DNA of 64,000 nt, taken from NCBI GenBank assembly GCA_018267215.1, contig JAFDYX010000028.1:1-64000 (forward strand), read 5' to 3'. Numbering within the stretch: position 1 is the first letter of the stretch; each line of letters starts with the position of its first letter. Source of the stretch: Bacteroidota bacterium. GTDB taxonomy: Bacteria; Bacteroidota; Bacteroidia; Cytophagales; Cyclobacteriaceae. Below, piece by piece: positions 24,531 to 33,659 of this stretch. Position numbers and translations under genes: made by a program. Below the pieces are notes generated by a model. That model did no database searches and was not told the DNA's origin. It saw only the letters and a program-made list of their open reading frames with translations.

Positions 24531-24558
24531 AAAAGCCGAAGTGTAAACTCCGGCTTTT
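24531..24558 (-). terminator. Intrinsic terminator after the DUF2911 gene
   Basis: On the minus strand AAAAGCCG pairs with CGGCTTTT around a short inner stem AGT/ACT, followed by a T-rich run. It lies 22 bases after the DUF2911 stop and upstream of the agmatine deiminase start. The symmetric A/T flanks could make it work in both directions. Confidence 0.8.
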
Positions 24559-24580
24559 CGTTTTGAGGTTAATAGTTTTA

Positions 24581-25099
24581 TCATTTTACGGCAAAAGCAA
24601 CTTCCGTATTTTCCCAGCGGATTACTACTTTACTTCCTTCAATAGCGATAGAAAGTTTTTCGACCAGTGCGGCAGTCTTGCCGGGTTTTACCATGACACG
24701 CAAGGCATCTTCCGATTCTTTGTAATCGAATGCTCCCCATTGCTTGGCGTTTTTGTTGAAGATAACCGTCCACTCGTTTTCATTGGGAATGGTGAACAGC
24801 GCATAAGTTCCTTTGGCCAAAGTTTTTCCTTCAATTTTTATGTCTTTGTCAACGGTGAAGGTGGTGGCTTCATTGGCACCTGTTCTCCATACTTTTCCGT
24901 ACGGCTCCAGACCGCCAAAAATTTTTCTTCCTTTTACCGAAGGCGAGCTGTACTCGATGTCAATTTTTGCACCGTCAATCGTGCCTGCGGCTTTTGCTGC
25001 CGGGCTGGGGCGTTTACTCTTATCGCCTTTTTGGGCGAATGCAGCGGTGGCCATCAGGGTAACTACTGCTAATGTCAAAATGGAAATTTGTTTTTTCAT
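24581..25099 (-). CDS. DUF2911 family secreted protein
   Basis: A 172-residue protein with signal peptide (MKKQISILTLAVVTLMATAA, cleavage near AFAQ). The core IDIEYSSPSVKGRKIFGG, YGKVWRTGANEATTF and KGTYALFTIPNENEWTVIF is the DUF2911 signature, a beta-rich domain common in Bacteroidota. No biochemical function is known to me. It is followed by a terminator and preceded by a 322-base intergenic region with two hairpins, shared with the divergent efflux operon. Confidence 0.85.
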   Translation of the reverse strand: MKKQISILTLAVVTLMATAAFAQKGDKSKRPSPAAKAAGTIDGAKIDIEYSSPSVKGRKIFGGLEPYGKVWRTGANEATTFTVDKDIKIEGKTLAKGTYALFTIPNENEWTVIFNKNAKQWGAFDYKESEDALRVMVKPGKTAALVEKLSIAIEGSKVVIRWENTEVAFAVK

Positions 25100-25137
25100 A
25101 GTATTAAAGTTGGTTTATTGTTTCAATGTAAAATAGG

Positions 25138-25165
25138 AAAGCGTTCCGGAGTATCGGAACGCTTT
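25138..25165. repeat. Perfect 11-bp inverted repeat
   Basis: AAAGCGTTCCG and CGGAACGCTTT separated by six bases, 39 bases upstream of the DUF2911 start codon. It lacks a following T run in either direction, so it is not a standard terminator; an operator or leader hairpin fits better. Confidence 0.7.
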
Positions 25166-25254
25166 CATCAATTCAAAAATACTAAAAACCTGTAAACTGA
25201 AAATTATAACGCAAACGGTTAATTTAGGTTGCCATGCCCGTTAACTATTTTGCC

Positions 25255-25294
25255 GGCATCGGTTCTGTTATCTTTTTGTTAAAACAGCGATGCC
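25255..25294. repeat. Bulged inverted repeat upstream of the efflux operon
   Basis: GGCATCG (25255-25261) pairs with CGATGCC (25288-25294), and after a three-base bulge CTGTT (25265-25269) pairs with AACAG (25283-25287), around an AT-rich loop. Twelve base pairs in all, 128 bases before the TolC start. Confidence 0.6.
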
Positions 25295-25421
25295 ACTTCC
25301 CGGCCGTTCAACCTAACCTATTGCCTCCGGTTGGCAGATAGATGATTTTCTATTCAATAGTTCATTACCTTTCCATGCTTAATTTTTTATACATTTAATC
25401 TGCTTTAATTTCCAACTCCGA

Positions 25422-26834
25422 TTGTCTCCAAAATTTATTTTTAAGTCGTTGGCCTTTGTGATGGCAGGTAACTGGGCGTGCGCTCAAAGCGAGCCGCTCA
25501 CCCTGTCGCAGGCAGTTGATCTGGGGCTGAAAAATTATCAGACCATTCAGGCCAAGCGCAATTATTACAATGCTTCGCAAGCTTTAAAGCAAAACACCAA
25601 AAACGAATATCTGCCTAACCTGATCGGTTCTATTCAACAGGACTATGGCACGGTAAACGGACAGTATGGTCCACTGGGAGCCGTGGGCTTGCCGGGTGCG
25701 GGGGCAGGGTTGGCGGTGGCATCGGCCGGGCCGGTGGCAGGCCAGCAAAGTTGGAATGCCGCCTTTGGCGGATTGTATTTACTAAATGTTAATTGGGAGT
25801 TTTTTACGTTCGGCCGGGTGCGCTCGAAAATAAAAATGTCGGGGGCACAGGCTAACCGCGATTCGGCCGATCTTACACAAGAGCAATTTGTGCACAGTGT
25901 GCGGGTGGCCAGCGCTTATTTGAATTTGCTCACCACCCAGCGGCTGATTAGGGTGGCCCGCTCTAACCTCAACCGCTCGCTGGCAGTAAAGAAAACTGTA
26001 CACGCACGCTCGAAGACAGGACTCAACCCGGGAGTGGATTCTTCCATGGCCAATGCCGATTTGTCGCGAGCAAAATTGGCGCTGATTTCAGCCATTAACA
26101 ACGAACAACAAAACCGAAACCTATTGGCTCAATATTTAAAAACGGCACCCGACCCCTTTTTACTGGACACTACTTTTTTTGAACGTGTGCCGGCCGAGTA
26201 TAAAACCACCGTAGATGTGGACAACAATCCGCAAGTACGATTTTATAAACAAAGAATAGAGTTCAGCAACCGGACGGCCACATTTTTAAAACGCAGCGCC
26301 ATGCCCGTTACTAATTTCTTCAGCATCATTCAATCGCGCGGGTCGGGCTTTCATTATAACTACTCTCCGCTGGCGCCACAAAATTATTCGTCCGGCTATT
26401 CTGAAGGTGTAAATCCAACCCGTTCAAATTTTCTTTTTGGACTGGCACTTTCGTGGAATGTGATGAATCTGACCAAAATAAAACAACAAGTAAACGCACA
26501 GCGGTATGTATCGGCCGCCTACCAAAATGAATACGATCTAATTTCCACCCAACTACATGACCAACTGATTTTGGCCGATCAGAAAATTGAAAATAGTTTG
26601 CTCAGTCTGCAGGAAGTGCCTGCCCAGTTCAAGGCTGCTTTAGACGCGTTTGTACAGAAAACAACTTTGTATAAAAACGGACTGGCCACCATTGTAGAAG
26701 TGCAGCAGGCACAATATGCCTTCACACAGTCGGAAGCTGATTTAAGTATTGCCTATATTAATGTGTGGCAGGCGTTGCTTCAAAAAGCAGCAGCCTCCGG
26801 AGATTTTGATTTGTTTATCCACCAAGCCCGATAA
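25422..26834 (+). CDS. TolC-family outer-membrane efflux protein
   Basis: A 470-residue outer-membrane factor forming the exit duct of a tripartite pump. A signal peptide (SLAFVMAGNWACAQ) precedes EPLTLSQAVDLGLKNYQTIQ, the usual OEP repeat start; two long coiled-coil repeats follow (about 35-250 and 260-465), including ATIVEVQQAQYAFTQSEADL near the end. The start is TTG 25422; the first ATG (25461) would destroy the signal peptide. It is followed by the RND permease after three bases, then the adaptor, so the three make one pump. Confidence 0.87.
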   Translation: MSPKFIFKSLAFVMAGNWACAQSEPLTLSQAVDLGLKNYQTIQAKRNYYNASQALKQNTKNEYLPNLIGSIQQDYGTVNGQYGPLGAVGLPGAGAGLAVASAGPVAGQQSWNAAFGGLYLLNVNWEFFTFGRVRSKIKMSGAQANRDSADLTQEQFVHSVRVASAYLNLLTTQRLIRVARSNLNRSLAVKKTVHARSKTGLNPGVDSSMANADLSRAKLALISAINNEQQNRNLLAQYLKTAPDPFLLDTTFFERVPAEYKTTVDVDNNPQVRFYKQRIEFSNRTATFLKRSAMPVTNFFSIIQSRGSGFHYNYSPLAPQNYSSGYSEGVNPTRSNFLFGLALSWNVMNLTKIKQQVNAQRYVSAAYQNEYDLISTQLHDQLILADQKIENSLLSLQEVPAQFKAALDAFVQKTTLYKNGLATIVEVQQAQYAFTQSEADLSIAYINVWQALLQKAAASGDFDLFIHQAR

Positions 26835-26837
26835 CGT

Positions 26838-29800
26838 ATGGAACTGATACGCTTTGCTTTGCGCAAACCTATTACCATCTTGGTGCTGGTAGCGGGTTTG
26901 CTTTTTTTCGGTATCAAAGCGGTGAACTCTATCAAGATTGATATTTTTCCCTCTCTCAACTTGCCGGTTATTTATTTGTCACATCCGTTTGGCGGCTATG
27001 CACCTGCCCAGATGGAATCGTACTTCGGAAGAAATTATGTCAACCTGATGTTGTACGTGTCGGGGGTGAAGAGTATCGAAACAAAAAACATTCAGGGTCT
27101 TACGCTGATGAAGCTTACATTTTATGAAGGCACCAACATGGCGCAGGCGGTAGCCGAGGTATCTGCCTTTTCTAACCGGGCGCAGGCCATCTTCCCGCCC
27201 GGCAGCAACCCGCCTTTCATCATCCGCTTCGATGCCTCTTCGTTGCCTGTAGGCCAACTTGTGCTGAGCAGCAAGAGCCGTTCGAACAACGAGTTGCAGG
27301 ATTTGGCCAATGTATATGTTCGCTCATCGTTCACCAGTATTCCGGGGTTGGTGTCTCCTGCTCCTTTTGGCGGCAACATACGCACCGTAGTAATCAAAAT
27401 AGATCCGCAGCTATTGCGTGTGCACCGCCTCACGGCCGACCAGGTAGTGGAGGCCTTGCGGATAAACAACCTGACCTCTCCGGCCGGCAACGTGCGCGTA
27501 GGCGATTATAATTATTTTACTCCGGCCAATACCTCTGTAAAAACCATAAAGGACTTTGAAGACATACCGCTCTTTAAAGGAACAGCAGCCAACGTGTACC
27601 TTCGCGATGTGGCCACGATAGAAGATGCTGCCGACATTACCACCAGTTATGCTCTGGTAAACGGCAAACGGTCGGTGTATCTGCAAGTAACCAAGTCGCC
27701 TGATGCGTCCACTTGGGAGGTAGTTCAAAACCTGAAAAAAGCATTACCGCGTTTTCAAAGTGTGTTGCCCGAGGATGTAGAGCTTTCGTATGAATTTGAT
27801 CAGTCGGTATATGTCATCAACGCGGTGAAGAGTTTAATCTCCGAAGGCGCCATTGGGGCGTTGCTGACGGGACTGATGGTGTTGCTGTTTCTACTCGACC
27901 CGCGTGGGGCATTGATTGTGATACTCACCATCCCTACTTCCATCATTTCAGGTATTTTGTTTTTGTCGTTGTTCAATCAAACCATCAATATCATGACGCT
28001 GAGCGGGCTGGCACTGGCCATCGGTATTTTGGTGGACGAATCTACCGTAACGGTCGAAAACATTCATCAGCATTTTGATATGGGCAAGCCAAAAGCTTTG
28101 GCCATTTGGGATGCCTGCAAAGAAATTGCGTTTCCCAAGCTGCTGATTTTGTTTTGTATTCTCGCTGTGTTTGCTCCGGCCTTCACCATGAGCGGCATAC
28201 CCGGTGCATTGTTTTTGCCGCTGGCGATGGCCATTGCCTTCTCGATGATTACTTCCTACTTACTGGCGCAAACCTTTGTGCCCGTAATGGCCAACTGGCT
28301 GATGCGCCACCAACACAAAGACGAGCAAGGCGCCCCAACGCCTTTCGAGCGGATGCGCGCGCGGTTTCTTCGTTTCTTAAATCGACTGGCGCCACAACGA
28401 AAGTGGATTGTGGTGGGCTATGTCATTGTTATTTCCACGCTGGCTGTTTTTTTGCTGGCCACCATTGGGCGCGATGTGTTACCTAAAGTAAACGGCCGGC
28501 AGTTTCAGGTGCGCCTGCACGCCCCTGATGGTACACGGCTGGAACGCACCGAGCTTAAACTGTTGAAGGCTATTGATGTATTGGAAAAACTTGTTGGTAA
28601 AGAAAATATTTCCGTTACATCTTCTTTTGTAGGCATGCATCCGGGGCTTTTTTCTACCAGCCCCATTTACCTGTTCATGAGCGGCCCGCAGGAAGCCGTG
28701 CTGCAAGTACAGTTAGCGGAAACGTACACCGAAAATTTGGACGACCTGAAGGAACGGTTCAGAAAAAAAATGAATGAGGAACTATCCGATTTTAAACTAT
28801 CGTTTGAGCCCATTGAACTGACCGACAAAATCCTGAGTCAGGGCTCTTCCACACCCATTGAGGTGCGGGTGCTTGGCAAAAACAAAAAGATCAACGAGCA
28901 ATATGCAAGCAAGGTAATTAACAAACTGAAACAGATTTCCTACTTGCGCGATGTGCAACTGGCTCAGTCTATACACTACCCCACCATCGCCATTGACATA
29001 GACCGTGTGCGAGCAGCACAGCTTGGCACCGATGTATCCGAAATTTCACGATCGCTTACCGCTTCCACCTCTTCTTCCCGCTTCACCGAAAAAAATGTGT
29101 GGACTGATCTGAAAAGTAGCCTGACGTACAGCGTGCAGGTGCAAATTCCTGAAAACAAAATGAATAGTGTGGAGGAGATAACGCAGATACCCATTTTGCC
29201 TAACACGCTGCGCCCTGTATTGGCCGATGTGGCTACTGTAAAAATGGACACCACCTATGGCGAGAATGATAACCTGGGCGCTCTCCCGTTTCTGTCTGTC
29301 ACCGCCAACATTCACAAAAAAGATTTGGGCACAGCCGCAACCGATGTGGATGCAGCCTTAAAATCGTTGGGTACACTGCCTCGCGGGCTGACGCTCGAAA
29401 CAAAAGGGCTGACACAAGTGTTAGATGATACGCTTAGCAGTTTACAATCCGGATTGATGGTAGCCATCGTTGTTATTTTTCTGATGCTCGCAGCCAATTT
29501 TCAGTCGTTTAAAGTATCGCTGGTGGTGTTGGCCACTATTCCCGCTGTCGTGTTGGGTTCGCTGCTGATGCTGCTCGCCACGAGCTCAACCCTCAACTTA
29601 CAGTCGTACATGGGCATCATCATGTCGGTAGGTGTGTCGATAGCCAATTCAGTATTGTTGATTACCAATGCCGAACAACTGCGCCTGCAAAACGGAGATG
29701 CGTGGAAGTCGGCCGAACAAGCGACTTCTTTGCGCCTGCGTCCCATTCTGATGACAGCCGTTGCCATGGTGGTGGGCATGATACCCATGGCATCGGGTTT

Positions 29801-29990
29801 GGGAGAAGGTGGAGATCAGGCATCGCCTTTGGGCCGTGCAGTAATCGGTGGGCTCATCGCTTCCACGTTTGCTGCTTTGTTTGTACTGCCGCTAGTTTTT
29901 GCCTGGATGCAAAATAAAACTACCATTGAGTCTGTATCACTCGATCCCGAAGACAAGGAAAGCAAACATTATATTCCTTCATCAAAATGA
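26838..29990 (+). CDS. RND efflux permease (AcrB/MdtB type, atypical proton relay)
   Basis: A 1050-residue inner-membrane RND pump with 12 predicted helices and two large periplasmic loops. It begins MELIRFALRKPITILVLVAG. TM4 reads LALAIGILVDESTVTVENI, so Asp400 aligns with AcrB Asp407 and Glu401 replaces Asp408. TM10 reads VGVSIANSVLLITNAE, where AcrB has SAKNAI, so the relay Lys940 is replaced by Ala936. LRLRPILMTAVAMVVGMIP keeps the Arg/Thr of TM11. Drug or lipid substrates cannot be deduced. Its stop overlaps the adaptor start as ATGA. Confidence 0.9.
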   Translation: MELIRFALRKPITILVLVAGLLFFGIKAVNSIKIDIFPSLNLPVIYLSHPFGGYAPAQMESYFGRNYVNLMLYVSGVKSIETKNIQGLTLMKLTFYEGTNMAQAVAEVSAFSNRAQAIFPPGSNPPFIIRFDASSLPVGQLVLSSKSRSNNELQDLANVYVRSSFTSIPGLVSPAPFGGNIRTVVIKIDPQLLRVHRLTADQVVEALRINNLTSPAGNVRVGDYNYFTPANTSVKTIKDFEDIPLFKGTAANVYLRDVATIEDAADITTSYALVNGKRSVYLQVTKSPDASTWEVVQNLKKALPRFQSVLPEDVELSYEFDQSVYVINAVKSLISEGAIGALLTGLMVLLFLLDPRGALIVILTIPTSIISGILFLSLFNQTINIMTLSGLALAIGILVDESTVTVENIHQHFDMGKPKALAIWDACKEIAFPKLLILFCILAVFAPAFTMSGIPGALFLPLAMAIAFSMITSYLLAQTFVPVMANWLMRHQHKDEQGAPTPFERMRARFLRFLNRLAPQRKWIVVGYVIVISTLAVFLLATIGRDVLPKVNGRQFQVRLHAPDGTRLERTELKLLKAIDVLEKLVGKENISVTSSFVGMHPGLFSTSPIYLFMSGPQEAVLQVQLAETYTENLDDLKERFRKKMNEELSDFKLSFEPIELTDKILSQGSSTPIEVRVLGKNKKINEQYASKVINKLKQISYLRDVQLAQSIHYPTIAIDIDRVRAAQLGTDVSEISRSLTASTSSSRFTEKNVWTDLKSSLTYSVQVQIPENKMNSVEEITQIPILPNTLRPVLADVATVKMDTTYGENDNLGALPFLSVTANIHKKDLGTAATDVDAALKSLGTLPRGLTLETKGLTQVLDDTLSSLQSGLMVAIVVIFLMLAANFQSFKVSLVVLATIPAVVLGSLLMLLATSSTLNLQSYMGIIMSVGVSIANSVLLITNAEQLRLQNGDAWKSAEQATSLRLRPILMTAVAMVVGMIPMASGLGEGGDQASPLGRAVIGGLIASTFAALFVLPLVFAWMQNKTTIESVSLDPEDKESKHYIPSSK

Positions 29991-31120
29991 AAGCAGAAAA
30001 AAGTTGGATCTTGAGAGTAGCCGGCCACCTTGCCGTAGTGTTGCTCTCGCTGGCATTGGCAAACTGCTCATCCCGTCATCCGAAGGAAGACAAAACAAAC
30101 GGAATGACAACCGATGTGGTGGAGTTGAAAACGGGAAAGTTGGTTGCCACCACACGCATCCCGGGCGAGTTGGTCTCTTTCCGCGATGTGGATTTGTATG
30201 CCAAGGTGAACAGCTTTGTGCAAAAACTTTTCGTGGACGTAGGCTCGGATGTAAAAGAAGGACAACTGCTTGCCCTGCTGGAGGCGCCAGAAATTATTTC
30301 ACAAATCCATGCTGCCAAATCTTTGGTGGAATCGCAAACGGCTATTTATAAAGCCAGCAAAGCTAACTACGACCGCTTGCAGGAAACAAGCCAGACTCCG
30401 GGCACGATTTCACAAAACGATTTAGATCAGGCGCTGGGCAAAATGAAATCCGATTTTTCACAACTGGAAGCAGCGCGGGCTTCCGAGCGCGAAGTGATGG
30501 TTATGCAAAGTTACTTAGAAGTACGCGCCCCGTTTGAGGGTACGATCAGCGCACGCAATATCAATGCAGGTGCTTATGTTGGGCCATCGGGAAAAGGATC
30601 AACCTTACCCATGTTTACATTGAACGAACAAAAACGACTGCGTCTGGTGGTGTATATTCCTGAGGCTATTACGGGTTATGTTAACCTGAATGACTCAGTC
30701 GTGTTTTCAGTTAAAACATACCCCATCGAAAAATTCGTGGCGAAAGTAAACCGCAAGGCCGGTGCATTAGATAACCGGCTGCGCTCTCAGCGAATAGAAA
30801 TGGATGTACTCAACAACAAAAAAAAATTACTTCCCGGTATGATTGCCGATGTGCAAATATCGCTGGCCACACATGCCAACACATGGATAGTGCCAGCCTC
30901 CGCTGTTGTCAACTCCACCGAAAAACAATTTGTTATCCGGGTAGAAAACAAAAAGGCAAAGTGGGTGGATATTAAAAAAGGGCTAGCGTCAGACAACCAG
31001 ATAGAAATATTTGGCGATCTTAACGAAGGCGATCAATTGGTGATAAATGCCAATGAAGAAGTACGAGATGGAATAGATGTTGTGAACACAAAAATAGTTT
31101 CGCGTCAAAAAGTAAATTAG
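29987..31120 (+). CDS. RND efflux periplasmic adaptor lipoprotein
   Basis: A 377-residue membrane-fusion protein linking the permease to the TolC duct. Lipobox LANC (Cys27) anchors it. Lipoyl half-motifs are VDLYAKVNSFVQKLFVDVGS followed by VKEGQLLALLEAPEI, and YLEVRAPFEGTISARNIN after the hairpin (about 100-160); a beta-barrel and membrane-proximal domain follow (about 215-370). In most RND operons the adaptor comes first; here it comes last. Its TAG overlaps the stop of the converging hrpB gene by four bases. Confidence 0.9.
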   Translation: MKAEKSWILRVAGHLAVVLLSLALANCSSRHPKEDKTNGMTTDVVELKTGKLVATTRIPGELVSFRDVDLYAKVNSFVQKLFVDVGSDVKEGQLLALLEAPEIISQIHAAKSLVESQTAIYKASKANYDRLQETSQTPGTISQNDLDQALGKMKSDFSQLEAARASEREVMVMQSYLEVRAPFEGTISARNINAGAYVGPSGKGSTLPMFTLNEQKRLRLVVYIPEAITGYVNLNDSVVFSVKTYPIEKFVAKVNRKAGALDNRLRSQRIEMDVLNNKKKLLPGMIADVQISLATHANTWIVPASAVVNSTEKQFVIRVENKKAKWVDIKKGLASDNQIEIFGDLNEGDQLVINANEEVRDGIDVVNTKIVSRQKVN

Positions 31121-33600
31121 GTCTTTTTCTTCGTTCCCCGCACAGCCTGTGCCGTCCACGGATCGTCTGGCCAGTGATGTTTGGGGTAACGTCTGTGGAG
31201 TTCTTTTCTTACTTCGTGGTAGGTGTTGTTCCAAAAACTTTTTAAATCTTGTGTTACCTGCACGGGCTTATAACCGGGCGAAAGCAAATGCAAAATCAAT
31301 TTTGTTTTTCCTTCGTTCACGGTGGGCGTTTCTGCCCAGCCAAACACTTCCTGTAGCCGCACCTTTAAAACAGGCGCATCGCCTTCCGGTGAATATTCTA
31401 TTTTTATCATAGACCCACTCGGCACCTGAATTTTTTCCGGTGCCAGCTTGGATAAAAGGGATTGCAACTCCCACGGGAGAATGCTGTTAAGTATTGCTTC
31501 CACTTCTAACCTGCCAAAATCCATGCGGTTATTGACCGAAGTTAAAAAAGGTGAGAGCCAGGTTTCGCAAGTGCTTATCAACTGCTCATCGCGCACATCA
31601 GGCCATGCCTGATCGGGTTTCCATTTTTTTAAGCTCAGCACACGCGCCTGCCACTGTGCGTGGTGTTCATCCAGACTCAGCAGTTTCCATCCTTCCTGCC
31701 GGAATACATCGCATAAAATTTTTACCCTGATGGATTCATCTACTCCGCTCAACGGTTTGGCAGACAACACTAATACTCCGATTTGTTTTTCAAGTTGGGC
31801 AACCAGCACTCCCCGTTCTGCATCCCACTTCACATTTTGTTTTTCTGTTGCCTGCAAAACCAGATCGCGCTCGTCCAGCGGGACGGCAGAAAAAATTTTT
31901 CCTTCGCCTGCACCCAAGTCAACCGAAGCAAGCGCTAACCAAATGCGGTTCGCCAACGGATCATGATCCGACAGTCGGGCTATGCGGCCATTGGCCAGTT
32001 TGTAACGGGTGCTGAATTTTTCTGTCTGTCGGGCAATTCTGTCTGGGTAAACTTCCAGCAACAGTCTTCCTAAATTGGTGTCGGCAAAAAGAGAATTATC
32101 AGTTTCTATGTTCAAAATCCTGCGCCAGTTAGCGGCTAATTTTTCTATTCGTTCCAATGTCTGTTTATCGGCATTGACCCGTTCGCCCGCGCGCCATTTT
32201 CTGAGCAACTCCATTCGCAGCGACAAATCTGCACCCGACTCGCGCGGCAGCAGGTCGCGTTCTTCCAGCAGTGCGGCCAGGTCTGACCTCATCGCCCACT
32301 CGTAGTTGCTTACTTCCGAAAGCGGAGTAGTGAGCAGGTGCGCTATCCGCGGATGGGTGGGCAGCCTCACCATTTGTTTTCCCCGCTGTGTGATTTTATT
32401 ATTTTCTACAGCACCTAACTGCGTGAGCAAATCTATAGCTTGTGCGGTAGCTCCGGCCGGTGGTGGCGTAATCCATTTCAAGTCGTTGACGTGTGTGCCC
32501 CAGTTAAACAATTCGAGCATCAATGGCGCCAGATCGGCTTCTACAATTTCCGGCTGGCGCGCAGACAACAGAAATGAATGAGTAGCCTTCGCCCACAGGC
32601 GATAGCAAACACCGGGACCGAGCCGCCCTGCACGCCCCGCACGCTGGTCGGCTGCGTCTTGTGTAACGGGTACGGTTTCCAACCGTGTGAGGCCCGAACG
32701 CGGATCAAATTTCGGTATGCGCGAAAGCCCTGCGTCAATCACGGTAGTAATGCCTTCAATCGTCAGCGATGTTTCTGCAATAGAGGTGGCCAGCACAACT
32801 TTTCGCAAACCATTGGCATGAGGTAAAATGGCTTCGCGCTGTTTTTGAAAAGGCAACTCTCCGTATAATGGAAAAATTGCGGCACCTATATTTTCTGCTT
32901 CCAATTTTTCCTGCACACGCCTGATCTCGCCCACACCGGGAAGAAATACTAACAGATCGCCCGTTTGTTCTTTCAATGCTTTTTTAATAATCCTCGCGAC
33001 TGAAATAATGATGGGATCATTTTTGTCAGCAGCTTCGTAGATGAATTCTACAGGATATTGTTTGCCCGAACTATTGACAACAGGCGCATTGCCCACTAAA
33101 GCGGAAAGCGATTCGCTTTGTATGGTAGCCGACATAATCAGCAGGCGCAAGTCATCGCGTAATAACTGTTGACTTTGTAAACACAGTGCCAGTGCCAGAT
33201 CGGCCTGAAGACTACGTTCGTGAAACTCATCGAAGATCACCAGCCCTACACCTTCCAGTGCGTTGTCGTTCTGCAACATGCGCGTGAGGATGCCTTCGGT
33301 CACTACTTCGATGCGCGTGTTTTTGCCTATCACATTTTCAAAGCGGATGCGATAGCCAACTGTTTCACCTAATTTTTCGTTGAGCAACTCGGCCATGCGG
33401 GCGGCCACGGAGCGGGCTGCCAGCCTGCGCGGCTGGAGCATCAGTATTTTTTTTCCGGACAGCCACGGCTCGTTTAACAGTTGAAGCGGCACCACCGTTG
33501 ATTTTCCCGCTCCGGGCGGAGCCTGTAGGATTACTCTGTTTCCTGAAATTAATTGTTGCTTGAGCCGGGATATGATTTCTGCAACCGGATAATTGAGCAT
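31117..33600 (-). CDS. hrpB: ATP-dependent helicase HrpB
   Basis: An 827-residue DEAH-type RNA helicase of the HrpB family. Motif I LQAPPGAGKSTVVPLQLL (about 25-42), DEAH-box variant DEFHERS (about 125), SATI (about 160), and motif VI QRAGRAGRLG (about 325) are present, followed by HA2/OB parts and the C-terminal HrpB domain ending in HHWPDDPWTAQAVRG. Family cellular function is poorly defined (RNA/ribonucleoprotein remodelling). It is a stand-alone gene, convergent with the efflux adaptor, 59 bases downstream of the aminotransferase gene. Confidence 0.95.
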   Translation of the reverse strand: MLNYPVAEIISRLKQQLISGNRVILQAPPGAGKSTVVPLQLLNEPWLSGKKILMLQPRRLAARSVAARMAELLNEKLGETVGYRIRFENVIGKNTRIEVVTEGILTRMLQNDNALEGVGLVIFDEFHERSLQADLALALCLQSQQLLRDDLRLLIMSATIQSESLSALVGNAPVVNSSGKQYPVEFIYEAADKNDPIIISVARIIKKALKEQTGDLLVFLPGVGEIRRVQEKLEAENIGAAIFPLYGELPFQKQREAILPHANGLRKVVLATSIAETSLTIEGITTVIDAGLSRIPKFDPRSGLTRLETVPVTQDAADQRAGRAGRLGPGVCYRLWAKATHSFLLSARQPEIVEADLAPLMLELFNWGTHVNDLKWITPPPAGATAQAIDLLTQLGAVENNKITQRGKQMVRLPTHPRIAHLLTTPLSEVSNYEWAMRSDLAALLEERDLLPRESGADLSLRMELLRKWRAGERVNADKQTLERIEKLAANWRRILNIETDNSLFADTNLGRLLLEVYPDRIARQTEKFSTRYKLANGRIARLSDHDPLANRIWLALASVDLGAGEGKIFSAVPLDERDLVLQATEKQNVKWDAERGVLVAQLEKQIGVLVLSAKPLSGVDESIRVKILCDVFRQEGWKLLSLDEHHAQWQARVLSLKKWKPDQAWPDVRDEQLISTCETWLSPFLTSVNNRMDFGRLEVEAILNSILPWELQSLLSKLAPEKIQVPSGSMIKIEYSPEGDAPVLKVRLQEVFGWAETPTVNEGKTKLILHLLSPGYKPVQVTQDLKSFWNNTYHEVRKELHRRYPKHHWPDDPWTAQAVRGTKKKT

Positions 33601-33659
33601 GTAAAAAAATCAGAATTAAATTATAAAAATTATAAACAGGTTTATTTTTCAATAAGGCA

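Larger units (their letters stand above)
25100..25421. other. Structured intergenic region between DUF2911 and tolC genes
   Basis: A 322-base divergent intergenic stretch with no credible ORF. It contains a perfect 11-bp inverted repeat (25138-25148 with 25155-25165, AAAGCGTTCCG/CGGAACGCTTT) and a second hairpin of GGCATCG (25255-25261) with CGATGCC (25288-25294), extended by CTGTT/AACAG inside. The first lies in the probable DUF2911 leader; the second is upstream of the efflux operon. I see no good TTG-N19-TAnnTTTG in either direction. Possible operators, a terminator of an unseen transcript, or a structured RNA. Confidence 0.6.
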
